From Croceibacterium_A sp044506565 (GTDB lineage: Bacteria > Pseudomonadota > Alphaproteobacteria > Sphingomonadales > Sphingomonadaceae), in NCBI GenBank assembly GCA_044506565.1, contig JBIQKN010000086.1, positions 1 through 10,321 on the forward strand: a stretch of DNA of 10,321 bases. The letters are read 5' to 3'. Under the pieces are notes generated by a model. The model was not told the origin of the DNA, made no database searches, and saw nothing but the letters and a program-made list of their open reading frames with translations. Position numbers and translations under genes: made by a program. Numbering within the stretch: position 1 is the first letter of the stretch; the number at the start of each line of letters is the position of its first letter. This document shows, piece by piece, positions 1-6,237 of the stretch.

Positions 1-1205
<1,205 letters not shown>

Positions 1206-1231
1206 AGGTTCTCAATGTCCGGATCGGAGAG

Positions 1232-1264
1232 CGGGTCGCCCGCCTTGCGTCGGGCGGGCCCGAG
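1232..1264 (-). promoter_or_regulatory. GC-rich hairpin in the presumed helicase leader
   Basis: On the complement, GCCCGCC (1253-1259) and GGCGGGC (1238-1244) form a perfect 7-bp stem around an 8-nt loop, and a flanking CGG/CCG can extend it. It ends about 32 nt before the helicase ATG. No U-tract follows, so it is a poor intrinsic terminator. A leader structure affecting helicase translation or mRNA stability is inferred, not shown. Confidence 0.35.
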
Positions 1265-1277
1265 AGCCGCCACGATG

Positions 1278-1304
1278 CGCGGCGCCTAAGCCTCGGCGCC
1301 CGCG
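1278..1304 (-). other. Imperfect GC-rich stem-loop between the secreted-protein gene and the helicase
   Basis: GGCGCC (1281-1286) pairs with GGCGCC (1295-1300) around an 8-nt loop. Outer pairs 1278-1280 with 1302-1304 follow across a single bulged C. It lies 26 nt after the stop of the upstream minus-strand gene and lacks a U-tract. A TTGACT box on the complement (1312-1307) abuts it, but I see no convincing -10 element. It may weakly attenuate read-through into the helicase, or mean nothing in this GC-rich context. Confidence 0.25.
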
Positions 1305-1329
1305 AAAGTCAAGGAAACGCGTGTATCGC

Positions 1330-1908
1330 TTAGTCGCGGACTGCGACCAGGCGATTGAGCTCAGCGACGCGGCAACTGGCACCTGCGCGCGACTGGAGCA
1401 GGTCGCGGTTGGCGCAGAGCTGCCCGTCGTCGCTGCGCTCGACGTAGAAGCCCGCGTAGTATTCGCGCGGGCTGCAGGCCCGTTCGAGGGCGGCACTGAG
1501 GATGCGCCGGTCGCGCATGAACAGCAGCAGGCGGTTCTGCTCGGGAGCCGGCTGCACCCCGATGATGCCCGAAAGCGGCACGCATCCGCGAAGCCGCTCC
1601 TCCCGCAAGCTGGCGGACGAGGAACGGCTGCTGAGGTCGGCCATCATCCGTTCGCGGGCGGCCGGTGAGCTCGGCGTAATCCGTACGATAACCCGCTGCT
1701 CGATGCGCACCTGGCCCAGCTGCGGAGTCCGGCGGGCCTGCCTGAACACCTCGAACGGCTCCTTCGCCACGGTATCGAAGCCGTGCGCCGCTCCGGTGGC
1801 CCCTGCCGCCATGCCGGACTCGGCACCCTCGCTGTCTGCCAATCGCTCGCTCGCCGCGGCCGGAAGCAGCAGCGCCAACGGCGCGAGTAAGACGACAAAA
1901 GCGTTCAT
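1330..1908 (-). CDS. Secreted/periplasmic protein of unknown function, four cysteines
   Basis: I do not recognise a named family. From the ATG at 1908 the product is 192 residues. It opens with a clear Sec signal peptide, a hydrophobic core at residues 2-18 ending in PAAAS, with predicted type I cleavage after AAA near residue 19. The mature part has a Ser/Gly/Ala-rich stretch (about 20-48), then a basic segment with alternating hydrophobic residues (VRIEQRVIVRITP, about 67-79), probably beta-strand. The C-terminal half has four cysteines (about 109, 145, 165, 179) that could form two disulfides in the periplasm. The frame stays open upstream to 1992, but that extension would bury the signal peptide, so 1908 is chosen. 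There is no Shine-Dalgarno; the ATG directly follows pyrimidine-rich CTCTCCCCG. It is divergent from the flavoprotein at 2052. That it is a real gene is well supported; its function is unknown. Confidence 0.8.
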   Translation of the reverse strand: MNAFVVLLAPLALLLPAAASERLADSEGAESGMAAGATGAAHGFDTVAKEPFEVFRQARRTPQLGQVRIEQRVIVRITPSSPAARERMMADLSSRSSSASLREERLRGCVPLSGIIGVQPAPEQNRLLLFMRDRRILSAALERACSPREYYAGFYVERSDDGQLCANRDLLQSRAGASCRVAELNRLVAVRD

Positions 1909-1981
1909 CGGGGAGAGATCACTCGTATCGGGCTCGCTGCGTTGAGGACCGCGCTGCGGCAGGCCCGTCCCCCCCTTTCTA

Positions 1982-2005
1982 AAGCGGCACATTGAATGTC
2001 CGCTT
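1982..2005. promoter_or_regulatory. 24-nt imperfect inverted repeat in a divergent intergenic region
   Basis: AAGCGG-C-ACATT (1982-1993) is mirrored by AATGT-CCGCTT (1995-2005) around a central G. That is 11 paired positions with one extra C in the left arm. It lies 73 nt upstream of the secreted-protein start and 46 nt upstream of the flavoprotein start. Its position and symmetry suit an operator for a dimeric regulator controlling one or both genes. I cannot assign it to a known regulator, and no clear -35/-10 pair is visible beside it. Confidence 0.35.
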
Positions 2006-2051
2006 AACTCGGGATTTGCAAGCCGGATGGCCTGCTGGCAAAGGCCGCCGC

Positions 2052-3485
2052 ATGAGCGACACCGAGGGCTTGCTCGCGGCAGCCGCCTCGCTGCTCGGCG
2101 AGCGCGGACTGACCCGCGATCCGGAGCTGATGCAGCCGTGGCTGACCGACTGGCGCGGCCGCTTCAGCGGGCGGGCGCTGGCGCTTGCATCGCCGGCTTC
2201 CACCGCCGAAACGGCGGCGCTGGTCCGCCTGTGCGCCGAGCACGGCGTGCCGATCGTCCCCCAGGGGGGCAACAGCGGCATGTCGGGCGGTGCCACGCCC
2301 GATGCCAGCGGCGACGCCCTGCTCCTTTCGCTCAGGCGCATGAACACGATCCGCCGCCTCGATCCGGAAGCGCGCGAGGCGACCTGCGAGGCGGGTGTGA
2401 TCCTCCAGTCGCTGCACGAGGCGGCCGCGGCCGAGGGTCTGCGCTTCCCGCTCACGCTCGGGGGCAAGGGTTCGGCGACGATCGGCGGGCTGGTGTCGAC
2501 CAATGCCGGCGGGACCCAGGTCCTGCGCCACGGCTCGATGCGCGCGCAGGTGCTCGGTATCGAGGCGGTGCTCGCGCACGGCACCGTGTTCGACGCGCTC
2601 ACGCCGCTCAAGAAGGACAACCGCGGGTTCGATCTGAAGCAGCTCCTGATTGGTTCGGAAGGGACGCTCGGGATCGTCACCGCCGCGACGCTGCGGCTGC
2701 TCCCCGCGCTCGCCGACCGCGCGGTGCTGTGGGCCGGGCTAGGCTCGATCCGCAATGCCCGGGCACTGCTGCTCTATGCGGAGAAGGTTGCAGGCGATGC
2801 CCTCGAGGGGTTCGAGGTCATGCCGCGGCACAGCCTCGAGGCGGTGCTTGCGCACGTGCCGGGATCGCGGTCGCCGCTCGCGGGCGAGCACGAATGGCAC
2901 GCGCTGATCGAGCTCGCCGCCGACGCCGCGCATGCCGCCGCCCTGCCCGAGCTTGCGCAGGCACTGCTCGAAAGCGCTTTCGAGGCCGGTCTCGTCGAAG
3001 ATGCTACGATCGCCGCCAACGAAGCCCAGGCCGAGCGGTTCTGGCTGTTACGCGACGAGATCGCCCCGGCCGAGCGGGCGCTCGGCCCCGCCATGCAGCA
3101 CGACATCTCGGTGCCGGTCGCGCGGATGGCCGAGTTCGTCGCCGCCGCGATCCCCGAAGTCGAGGCGCGCTTTCCGGGCAATACCGCTGTCGCGTTCGGG
3201 CATCTCGGCGACGGCAACGTGCATTTCCACGTGCTCGCCCCGAAGGGAGCGGTGCGCGGCGAATGGGAGGAGCGCGAGGGCAAGGCAATCAGCGGCTTCG
3301 TGCACGACCTGGTGACCCAATGGGGAGGCTCTATCAGCGCCGAGCACGGCATCGGCCAGCTCAAGCGCGACGAGCTGGCGCGGCTGGGCGATCCGGTGCA
3401 CCTCGCGATTCTGCGCAGCGTCAAGCACGCGCTCGATCCGCAAGGACTGCTCAACCCGGGGAAGCTCGTCCCACCCGACGGCTGA
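2052..3485 (+). CDS. FAD-binding oxidoreductase, GlcD / D-2-hydroxyglutarate dehydrogenase-like
   Basis: Flavoprotein of the FAD_binding_4 / FAD-oxidase_C class, expected to oxidise a D-2-hydroxyacid (D-2-hydroxyglutarate, D-lactate or glycolate type) to the 2-oxoacid and pass electrons on. The product is 477 residues, normal for the family. The N-terminal FAD domain (about 40-215) has QGGNSGMSGG (71-80), a TNAGGTQVLRHG segment (150-161) and GSEGTLGIVT (201-210). The C-terminal substrate domain has GHLGDGNVHFHV (383-394), SAEHGIG (429-435) and the terminal NPGK (468-471). His384, His391 and Glu431 match the metal-binding residues known in D-2-hydroxyglutarate dehydrogenases. The ATG at 2052 is preferred over an upstream TTG because homologous sequence starts near it and AAAGG lies about 8 nt upstream. 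The family is sure. The substrate is not readable; D-2-hydroxyglutarate is favoured because the KKDNRGFDLKQL context matches that subgroup. Confidence 0.9.
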   Translation: MSDTEGLLAAAASLLGERGLTRDPELMQPWLTDWRGRFSGRALALASPASTAETAALVRLCAEHGVPIVPQGGNSGMSGGATPDASGDALLLSLRRMNTIRRLDPEAREATCEAGVILQSLHEAAAAEGLRFPLTLGGKGSATIGGLVSTNAGGTQVLRHGSMRAQVLGIEAVLAHGTVFDALTPLKKDNRGFDLKQLLIGSEGTLGIVTAATLRLLPALADRAVLWAGLGSIRNARALLLYAEKVAGDALEGFEVMPRHSLEAVLAHVPGSRSPLAGEHEWHALIELAADAAHAAALPELAQALLESAFEAGLVEDATIAANEAQAERFWLLRDEIAPAERALGPAMQHDISVPVARMAEFVAAAIPEVEARFPGNTAVAFGHLGDGNVHFHVLAPKGAVRGEWEEREGKAISGFVHDLVTQWGGSISAEHGIGQLKRDELARLGDPVHLAILRSVKHALDPQGLLNPGKLVPPDG

Positions 3486-3570
3486 CGGCTTGCGCAGGCG
3501 AGGATCGCCCTTTAAACCGCGCCGATTTCGAACCGGGGTCATCGCTCCGGGACATGCAATCTGCCTTACC

Positions 3571-3578
3571 GGAGAGAG
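3571..3578 (+). promoter_or_regulatory. Shine-Dalgarno of the SapC-family gene
   Basis: A purine run GGAGAGAG precedes two consecutive ATG codons (3579 and 3582). The GGAG core is 4 nt from the first and 7 nt from the second, so the second is the better-spaced start. This is one of the few strong Shine-Dalgarno sequences in the window. Confidence 0.7.
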
Positions 3579-3581
3579 ATG

Positions 3582-4361
3582 ATGGCCAGCGCGCCGCAAG
3601 CCCAACTGCCCCTGTTCTACAAGGACCTCATGCCGCTCAACAGCCGCGACCACGGCACCTGGCATGCCCGCGCGGTCGACAAGGCCGCCTGGATCGGCAA
3701 CCAGCACGCGATTCCGCTGACGGTCGACGAGTTCTCGCAGGCGCAGAGGTTCTTCCCGATCGTCTTCTCGGCCGGCGACAATCCGGTGCCGCTAGCGCTG
3801 ATGGGGCTCAACGAAGGCGTCAACGTCTTCTTCGACGACGAAGGCAAGCAGGTCGACGACGCCTATGTCCCGGCGTACATCCGCCGCTATCCGTTCCTGC
3901 TCGCGCGGCTGCGGCCCGACGCCGAGGAGATGTCGCTGTGCTTCGACCCGTCGAGCGACCTGCTTGGCGAGTTCGAGGAAGGCGAGGCGCTGTTCGCCGA
4001 CGGCCAGCCCAGCGAGCACACCAAGAGCCTGCTCGGCTTCTGCGAACAGTTCGAGCAGGCGGGCGCGCGCACCCAGGCGTTCATCGACGAGCTGAACAAG
4101 GCCGAGTTGCTGATGGACGGCGAAGTTGCCATCCAGCAGAACGACAAGCCCGATCAGCCTTACGTCTACCGCGGCTTCCGCATGATCAACCAGGACAAGC
4201 TACGCGAGCTGCCGGCCGAGACGATCAAGCAGTGGTTCGACATCGGCCTGCTGCCGCTGATCTACGCGCACCTGTTCTCGCTCGACCTGATGCGGGTGAT
4301 CTTCGCCAAGCAGACAATGCAGGGCAAGGGCCCCGGAGCCACCGCGAACGCTGCCGCCTGA
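3582..4361 (+). CDS. sapC: SapC family protein
   Basis: The 259-residue product matches the SapC family (Pfam PF07277), named after an S-layer-associated gene of Campylobacter fetus and common in Alphaproteobacteria, where its role is not well established. Typical features are the N-terminal LPLFYKDLMPLNSRDHGTW block (residues 9-27 of this start), IPLTVDEFSQAQRFFPIVFS in the first quarter, an acidic central part, and the C-terminal region with PYVYRGFRMIN. I see no signal peptide or transmembrane helix, so a soluble cytoplasmic protein is likely. In many relatives sapC sits beside TonB-dependent receptor and tryptophan-halogenase genes; here it has no such partner. It follows the flavoprotein by 96 nt, in which I see no convincing promoter, so co-transcription is possible. 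The first ATG at 3579 would add one Met. Family assignment is firm; function is open. Confidence 0.9.
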   Translation: MASAPQAQLPLFYKDLMPLNSRDHGTWHARAVDKAAWIGNQHAIPLTVDEFSQAQRFFPIVFSAGDNPVPLALMGLNEGVNVFFDDEGKQVDDAYVPAYIRRYPFLLARLRPDAEEMSLCFDPSSDLLGEFEEGEALFADGQPSEHTKSLLGFCEQFEQAGARTQAFIDELNKAELLMDGEVAIQQNDKPDQPYVYRGFRMINQDKLRELPAETIKQWFDIGLLPLIYAHLFSLDLMRVIFAKQTMQGKGPGATANAAA

Positions 4362-4366
4362 CGGCC

Positions 4367-4395
4367 CTTGAAGCGCCACGATTATCGACTACATA
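4367..4395 (+). promoter_or_regulatory. Candidate sigma-70 promoter of the small RNA
   Basis: CTTGAAG (4367-4373) supplies a TTGAAG -35 element. A 16-nt spacer leads to TACATA (4390-4395). This resembles the CTTGAC-N17-CTATAT promoters described for alphaproteobacterial small RNAs. The -35 begins 6 nt after the sapC stop codon, and the predicted start is near 4401-4403. The promoter call comes from matching by eye. Confidence 0.55.
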
Positions 4396-4401
4396 TGGAG
4401 G

Positions 4402-4504
4402 GTCCGGTCGGCGCTTCCCTCATGGCCCGGCCGGATAGGTACGCTTCGGCGTACCTCCTCCCTGAACCTTGGCCACCTCGTGCTCAGCACGAGGTGGTCT
4501 TTTC
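4402..4504 (+). ncRNA. Small regulatory RNA with three hairpins and anti-Shine-Dalgarno motifs (ar14/SuhB-like)
   Basis: A non-coding stretch that folds into three consecutive stem-loops. Hairpin 1: CCGGTCGG (4404-4411) with CCGGCCGG (4427-4434), one G-U pair, and a 15-nt loop holding CTTCCCTC. Hairpin 2: AGGTACGC (4437-4444) with GCGTACCT (4449-4456), a perfect 8-bp stem capped by a TTCG tetraloop. Linker: CCTCCTCCCTG (4454-4464), complementary to ribosome-binding sites. Hairpin 3: an intrinsic terminator. This layout of CCUCCUCCC-type motifs in a loop and linker plus a Rho-independent terminator is the hallmark of the ar14 family (NfeR1 in Sinorhizobium) and related SuhB RNAs of Sphingomonadales. 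These are trans-acting RNAs that block translation initiation, generally with Hfq. It has its own candidate promoter and lies convergent to the gene at 4548-5492. The structure is directly visible; the family name rests on remembered architecture, not a covariance search. Confidence 0.75.
4471..4504 (+). terminator. Rho-independent terminator (small RNA, probably also sapC)
   Basis: CCACCTCGTGCT (4473-4484) and AGCACGAGGTGG (4486-4497) are perfect inverted copies, giving a stem of about 11 bp with a minimal loop, extendable through 4471-4472 with 4498-4499. TCTTTTC follows on the plus strand. The opposite strand has no U-tract, so it terminates plus-strand transcription only. Confidence 0.85.
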
Positions 4505-4547
4505 ATGTCGCCCCTCGAAACCTGCGGTAAACGCCTGATCCGAGAGA

Positions 4548-5492
4548 CTATTCGGCTGCCATCGGCAGGCGGCGGAAGCCCGCGAGTTCCTCCGCCAGGC
4601 GCCTGACGAGCCCCGCGAGCACGCTCGCGACCGCCGCGAAGCCCTCGCCGGGCTCGCGCAGTTCGGCATCGAGATAAGTCGATCGGCAGATCTCCACCTG
4701 CAAGGCATGTACCCCGCGGGCGGTCGCCCCGTGTCGGTCGAGCACGTATCCGCCGGCGTAAGGCCGGTTGTGCGCCGCGCGGTGTCCGCCGGCCGAGAGG
4801 AAGTCGAACGCCGCCGCGCTCAGCGAGGCCGCGCACGACGCGCCGAAGCGATCGCCGAGCACGAAGTCGGGCGCCGCGTCCGTGCCCCGCTTGGGGCCGA
4901 GCGGGGGCATCGAATGCAGGTCGATCAGCAGCGCCGCCCCCCAACGATCGCGCAAGGTCTCGAGCGCGTCGGCCAAGGCGGCATGGTAGGGCTCGTGAAC
5001 GCGGGCGATCCTGCGGGTAAGCTCGTCGGGCGCCAGCCGCTGCTTCCACAGCTCGCCGAGCCCGGGAAGCCGTCGTGGGACGAGGCCGAGGCCGCTGCGG
5101 GCCCGGCGGCCTGCGGCATGGCGCACGCGCCGATCGGGCGCCCCGCCGGCAACCATGTCCCAGTCGACGTCCTCGGGAGAGCGGTTGAGATCGATCATCG
5201 CGCGGGGCGCGTGCGCCACCAGAAGCGCAGCGCCGGTCTCGCGAACGACGACCTCGGCGAGCTGGTCGGCCAGGCGGTCCTCGAGGCGCAGGCTGGCGAG
5301 CGGATGATTGCGCATGGCCTGGACGACGGCCGCGGGGTAGTCTCTCCCGGCATGGGGCACGGCGAGAAGGACCGGAACCGGCGCCGGATCGCGCAATTTC
5401 AGCGTGAAAGCGGGGTGGCCGCGCTTCGGCCCCTCGCCCGTACGGCGGGTCGGACCGTTCGAATCGGCTGCTTCCCGCCCTGTCTTCGCCAT
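4548..5492 (-). CDS. N-formylglutamate amidohydrolase family protein
   Basis: Metal-dependent amidohydrolase of the FGase family (Pfam PF05013). The reference reaction is N-formyl-L-glutamate plus water to glutamate plus formate, the last step of one histidine-degradation route. Visible blocks in the 314-residue product are PHAGRDYP (46-53), DLNRSPEDVDWD (101-112), DLHSMPP (191-197), GDRFG (213-217), RPYAGGYVLDRHG (243-255) and QVEICRSTYLD (265-275). The conserved His and Glu in these blocks are the likely metal ligands and catalytic residues. The ATG at 5492 is preferred; an in-frame GTG at 5537 would add 15 unconserved residues. No other hut genes are nearby, so a histidine-catabolic role is not supported by context and the true substrate may be another N-acylated amino acid. 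It diverges from cpdR and is convergent to the small RNA. Confidence 0.88.
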   Translation of the reverse strand: MAKTGREAADSNGPTRRTGEGPKRGHPAFTLKLRDPAPVPVLLAVPHAGRDYPAAVVQAMRNHPLASLRLEDRLADQLAEVVVRETGAALLVAHAPRAMIDLNRSPEDVDWDMVAGGAPDRRVRHAAGRRARSGLGLVPRRLPGLGELWKQRLAPDELTRRIARVHEPYHAALADALETLRDRWGAALLIDLHSMPPLGPKRGTDAAPDFVLGDRFGASCAASLSAAAFDFLSAGGHRAAHNRPYAGGYVLDRHGATARGVHALQVEICRSTYLDAELREPGEGFAAVASVLAGLVRRLAEELAGFRRLPMAAE

Positions 5493-5498
5493 GGCCCC

Positions 5499-5527
5499 TA
5501 GCTGGCCTGCAATTGGATTTGTGTCAA
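5499..5527 (-). promoter_or_regulatory. Candidate promoter of the N-formylglutamate amidohydrolase gene
   Basis: The complement carries a perfect TTGACA -35 (5527-5522), then 17 nt and a poor -10, CAGCTA (5504-5499), six bases before the ATG at 5492. If used, the transcript would have almost no leader. The -35 is convincing; the -10 is weak. Confidence 0.3.
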
Positions 5528-5553
5528 AGCTGGTCACCTCGGATATTTGGCAA

Positions 5554-5586
5554 GATTCTTAACGGCGCTCGCGATAGAAGCGAGTC
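5554..5586. promoter_or_regulatory. GANTC pair and TTAAC half-site upstream of cpdR
   Basis: GATTC (5554-5558) and GAGTC (5582-5586) lie 28 bp apart, 27-59 bp before the cpdR ATG. A third site, GAATC (5461-5465), lies just inside the divergent gene. GANTC is the CcrM methylation target in Alphaproteobacteria, and such promoters are often controlled by GcrA. TTAAC (5559-5563) matches one half of the CtrA box TTAA-N7-TTAA, but the second half is absent. Cell-cycle control is an inference. Confidence 0.35.
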
Positions 5587-5601
5587 TCACAGGGACGCAC
5601 T

Positions 5602-5606
5602 GGGAG
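5602..5606 (+). promoter_or_regulatory. Shine-Dalgarno of cpdR
   Basis: GGGAG ends six bases before the ATG at 5613. It selects this start over the TTG at 5547, which opens the frame 22 codons earlier but encodes an unconserved extension. Confidence 0.6.
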
Positions 5607-5612
5607 CCACCG

Positions 5613-5996
5613 ATGATCCGCATACTGCTGGCGGAAGATGACGAAGCGATGCGCACGTACCTCGCGCGAGCGCTCGAACAGGCCGGCTATGAAGTCGACG
5701 CGGTCGATCGCGGCACTGCGGCGCTCCCGCTGCTCGAAGACGGCGTTTACGATCTGCTGTTGTCGGACATCGTCATGCCCGAGATGGACGGCATCGAGCT
5801 CGCCCAGCGTTGCGCCGAGATCAGCCCCCGGACGCGGGTCATGTTCATCACCGGATTCGCCGCGGTCACGCTCAAGGCCAGCCGCGAAGCGCCGCGGGCG
5901 AAAATGCTGTCGAAGCCGTTCCACCTGCGCGACCTCGTGCTCGAAGTCGAGCGGATCTTCGAAGACCAGATGACCGAAGCGTCGTTCCGGCCCTGA
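5613..5996 (+). CDS. cpdR: CpdR-type single-domain response regulator
   Basis: A 127-residue stand-alone receiver domain with no output domain. In Caulobacter, unphosphorylated CpdR brings ClpXP to the cell pole and primes degradation of cell-cycle substrates, while CckA-ChpT phosphorylation switches it off; the same role is inferred here. Visible receiver residues are the acidic pair Asp9-Asp10 (LLAEDDEAM), phosphoacceptor Asp52 in LLLSDIVMPEMDG, Thr80 in MFITGFA, and Lys101 in LSKPF. The sequence LLLSDIVMPEMDGIELAQRC followed by a TGFAAVTLK block is characteristic of sphingomonad CpdR. The gene stands alone: the upstream gene is divergent and a tRNA promoter begins 7 nt after its stop. The clustered GANTC sites upstream suit a cell-cycle gene. 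I am confident of the receiver family and fairly confident of the CpdR identity. Confidence 0.87.
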   Translation: MIRILLAEDDEAMRTYLARALEQAGYEVDAVDRGTAALPLLEDGVYDLLLSDIVMPEMDGIELAQRCAEISPRTRVMFITGFAAVTLKASREAPRAKMLSKPFHLRDLVLEVERIFEDQMTEASFRP

Positions 5997-6002
5997 GCCC
6001 CC

Positions 6003-6031
6003 TTGTCATCGCAGGCAGCCGACGCTAGATG
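6003..6031 (+). promoter_or_regulatory. Promoter of tRNA-Val
   Basis: TTGTCA (6003-6008, five of six consensus bases), a 17-nt spacer and TAGATG (6026-6031) are followed by a G+C-only discriminator (GCGCCGCC). Such discriminators are typical of stable-RNA promoters under stringent control. The implied start near 6038 leaves a leader of about 22 nt before the tRNA. The -10 match is only moderate. Confidence 0.5.
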
Positions 6032-6059
6032 CGCCGCCTGCCGTCGTCCGGACAGGCAT

Positions 6060-6134
6060 GGGCGTATAGCTCAGTGGTAGAGCACTGTGTTGACATCGCA
6101 GGGGTCGGAAGTTCGAACCTTCCTACGCCCACCA
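6060..6134 (+). tRNA. tRNA-Val (anticodon GAC)
   Basis: A complete cloverleaf can be drawn. Acceptor GGGCGTA (6060-6066) pairs perfectly with TACGCCC (6124-6130). D stem is GCTC/GAGC with loop AGTGGTA. Anticodon stem CTGTG/CGCAG encloses loop TTGACAT, anticodon GAC at 6092-6094. The variable loop has five bases. T stem GGAAG/CTTCC encloses TTCGAAC. The discriminator is A6131 and CCA is encoded at 6132-6134. GAC reads GUC/GUU valine codons. It is a single tRNA with its own promoter and terminator. Confidence 0.97.
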
Positions 6135-6148
6135 TCCGGCAGGCATCG

Positions 6149-6182
6149 AAAGGCGTCGCGAAAGCGGCGCCTTTTGCTTTTT
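6149..6182 (+). terminator. Rho-independent terminator after tRNA-Val
   Basis: GGCGTCGC (6152-6159) and GCGGCGCC (6164-6171) form an 8-bp stem with one T-G pair and a GAAA tetraloop. It is flanked by AAA before and TTTT, then TTTTT, after. It isolates the tRNA from the polyketide operon that starts 56 nt later. Confidence 0.88.
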
Positions 6183-6204
6183 GCGACACTGCGGCCCGGC
6201 GTCT

Positions 6205-6229
6205 GGCACCGCTGGCACGTTCGTCCGTT
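6205..6229 (+). promoter_or_regulatory. Possible EcfG-like promoter of the polyketide operon
   Basis: GGCAC (6205-6209), 16 nt, then CGTT (6226-6229) differs by one base from the alphaproteobacterial general-stress sigma factor motif GGAAC-N16/17-CGTT. Transcription would start almost on the GTG at 6238, giving a leaderless mRNA. No sigma-70 promoter is evident in the 55 nt between the terminator and the start. The motif is short and could be chance. Confidence 0.25.
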
Positions 6230-6237
6230 TGGGCTGC

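Noticed and set aside
2027..4438. An 803-residue open frame on the plus strand across two genes
   Set aside because: It is Arg/Ala-rich out-of-frame translation typical of GC-rich DNA. It overlaps two well-supported proteins in another frame and runs across their intergenic gap.
5546..5563. Full CtrA box upstream of cpdR
   Set aside because: Only one TTAAC half is present; the position seven bases away reads TGGC instead of TTAA.
6011..6041. Stem-loop GCAGGC/GCCTGC after cpdR as a terminator
   Set aside because: The stem is short with a 19-nt loop and no U-tract. The same bases are better explained by the tRNA promoter at 6003-6031.
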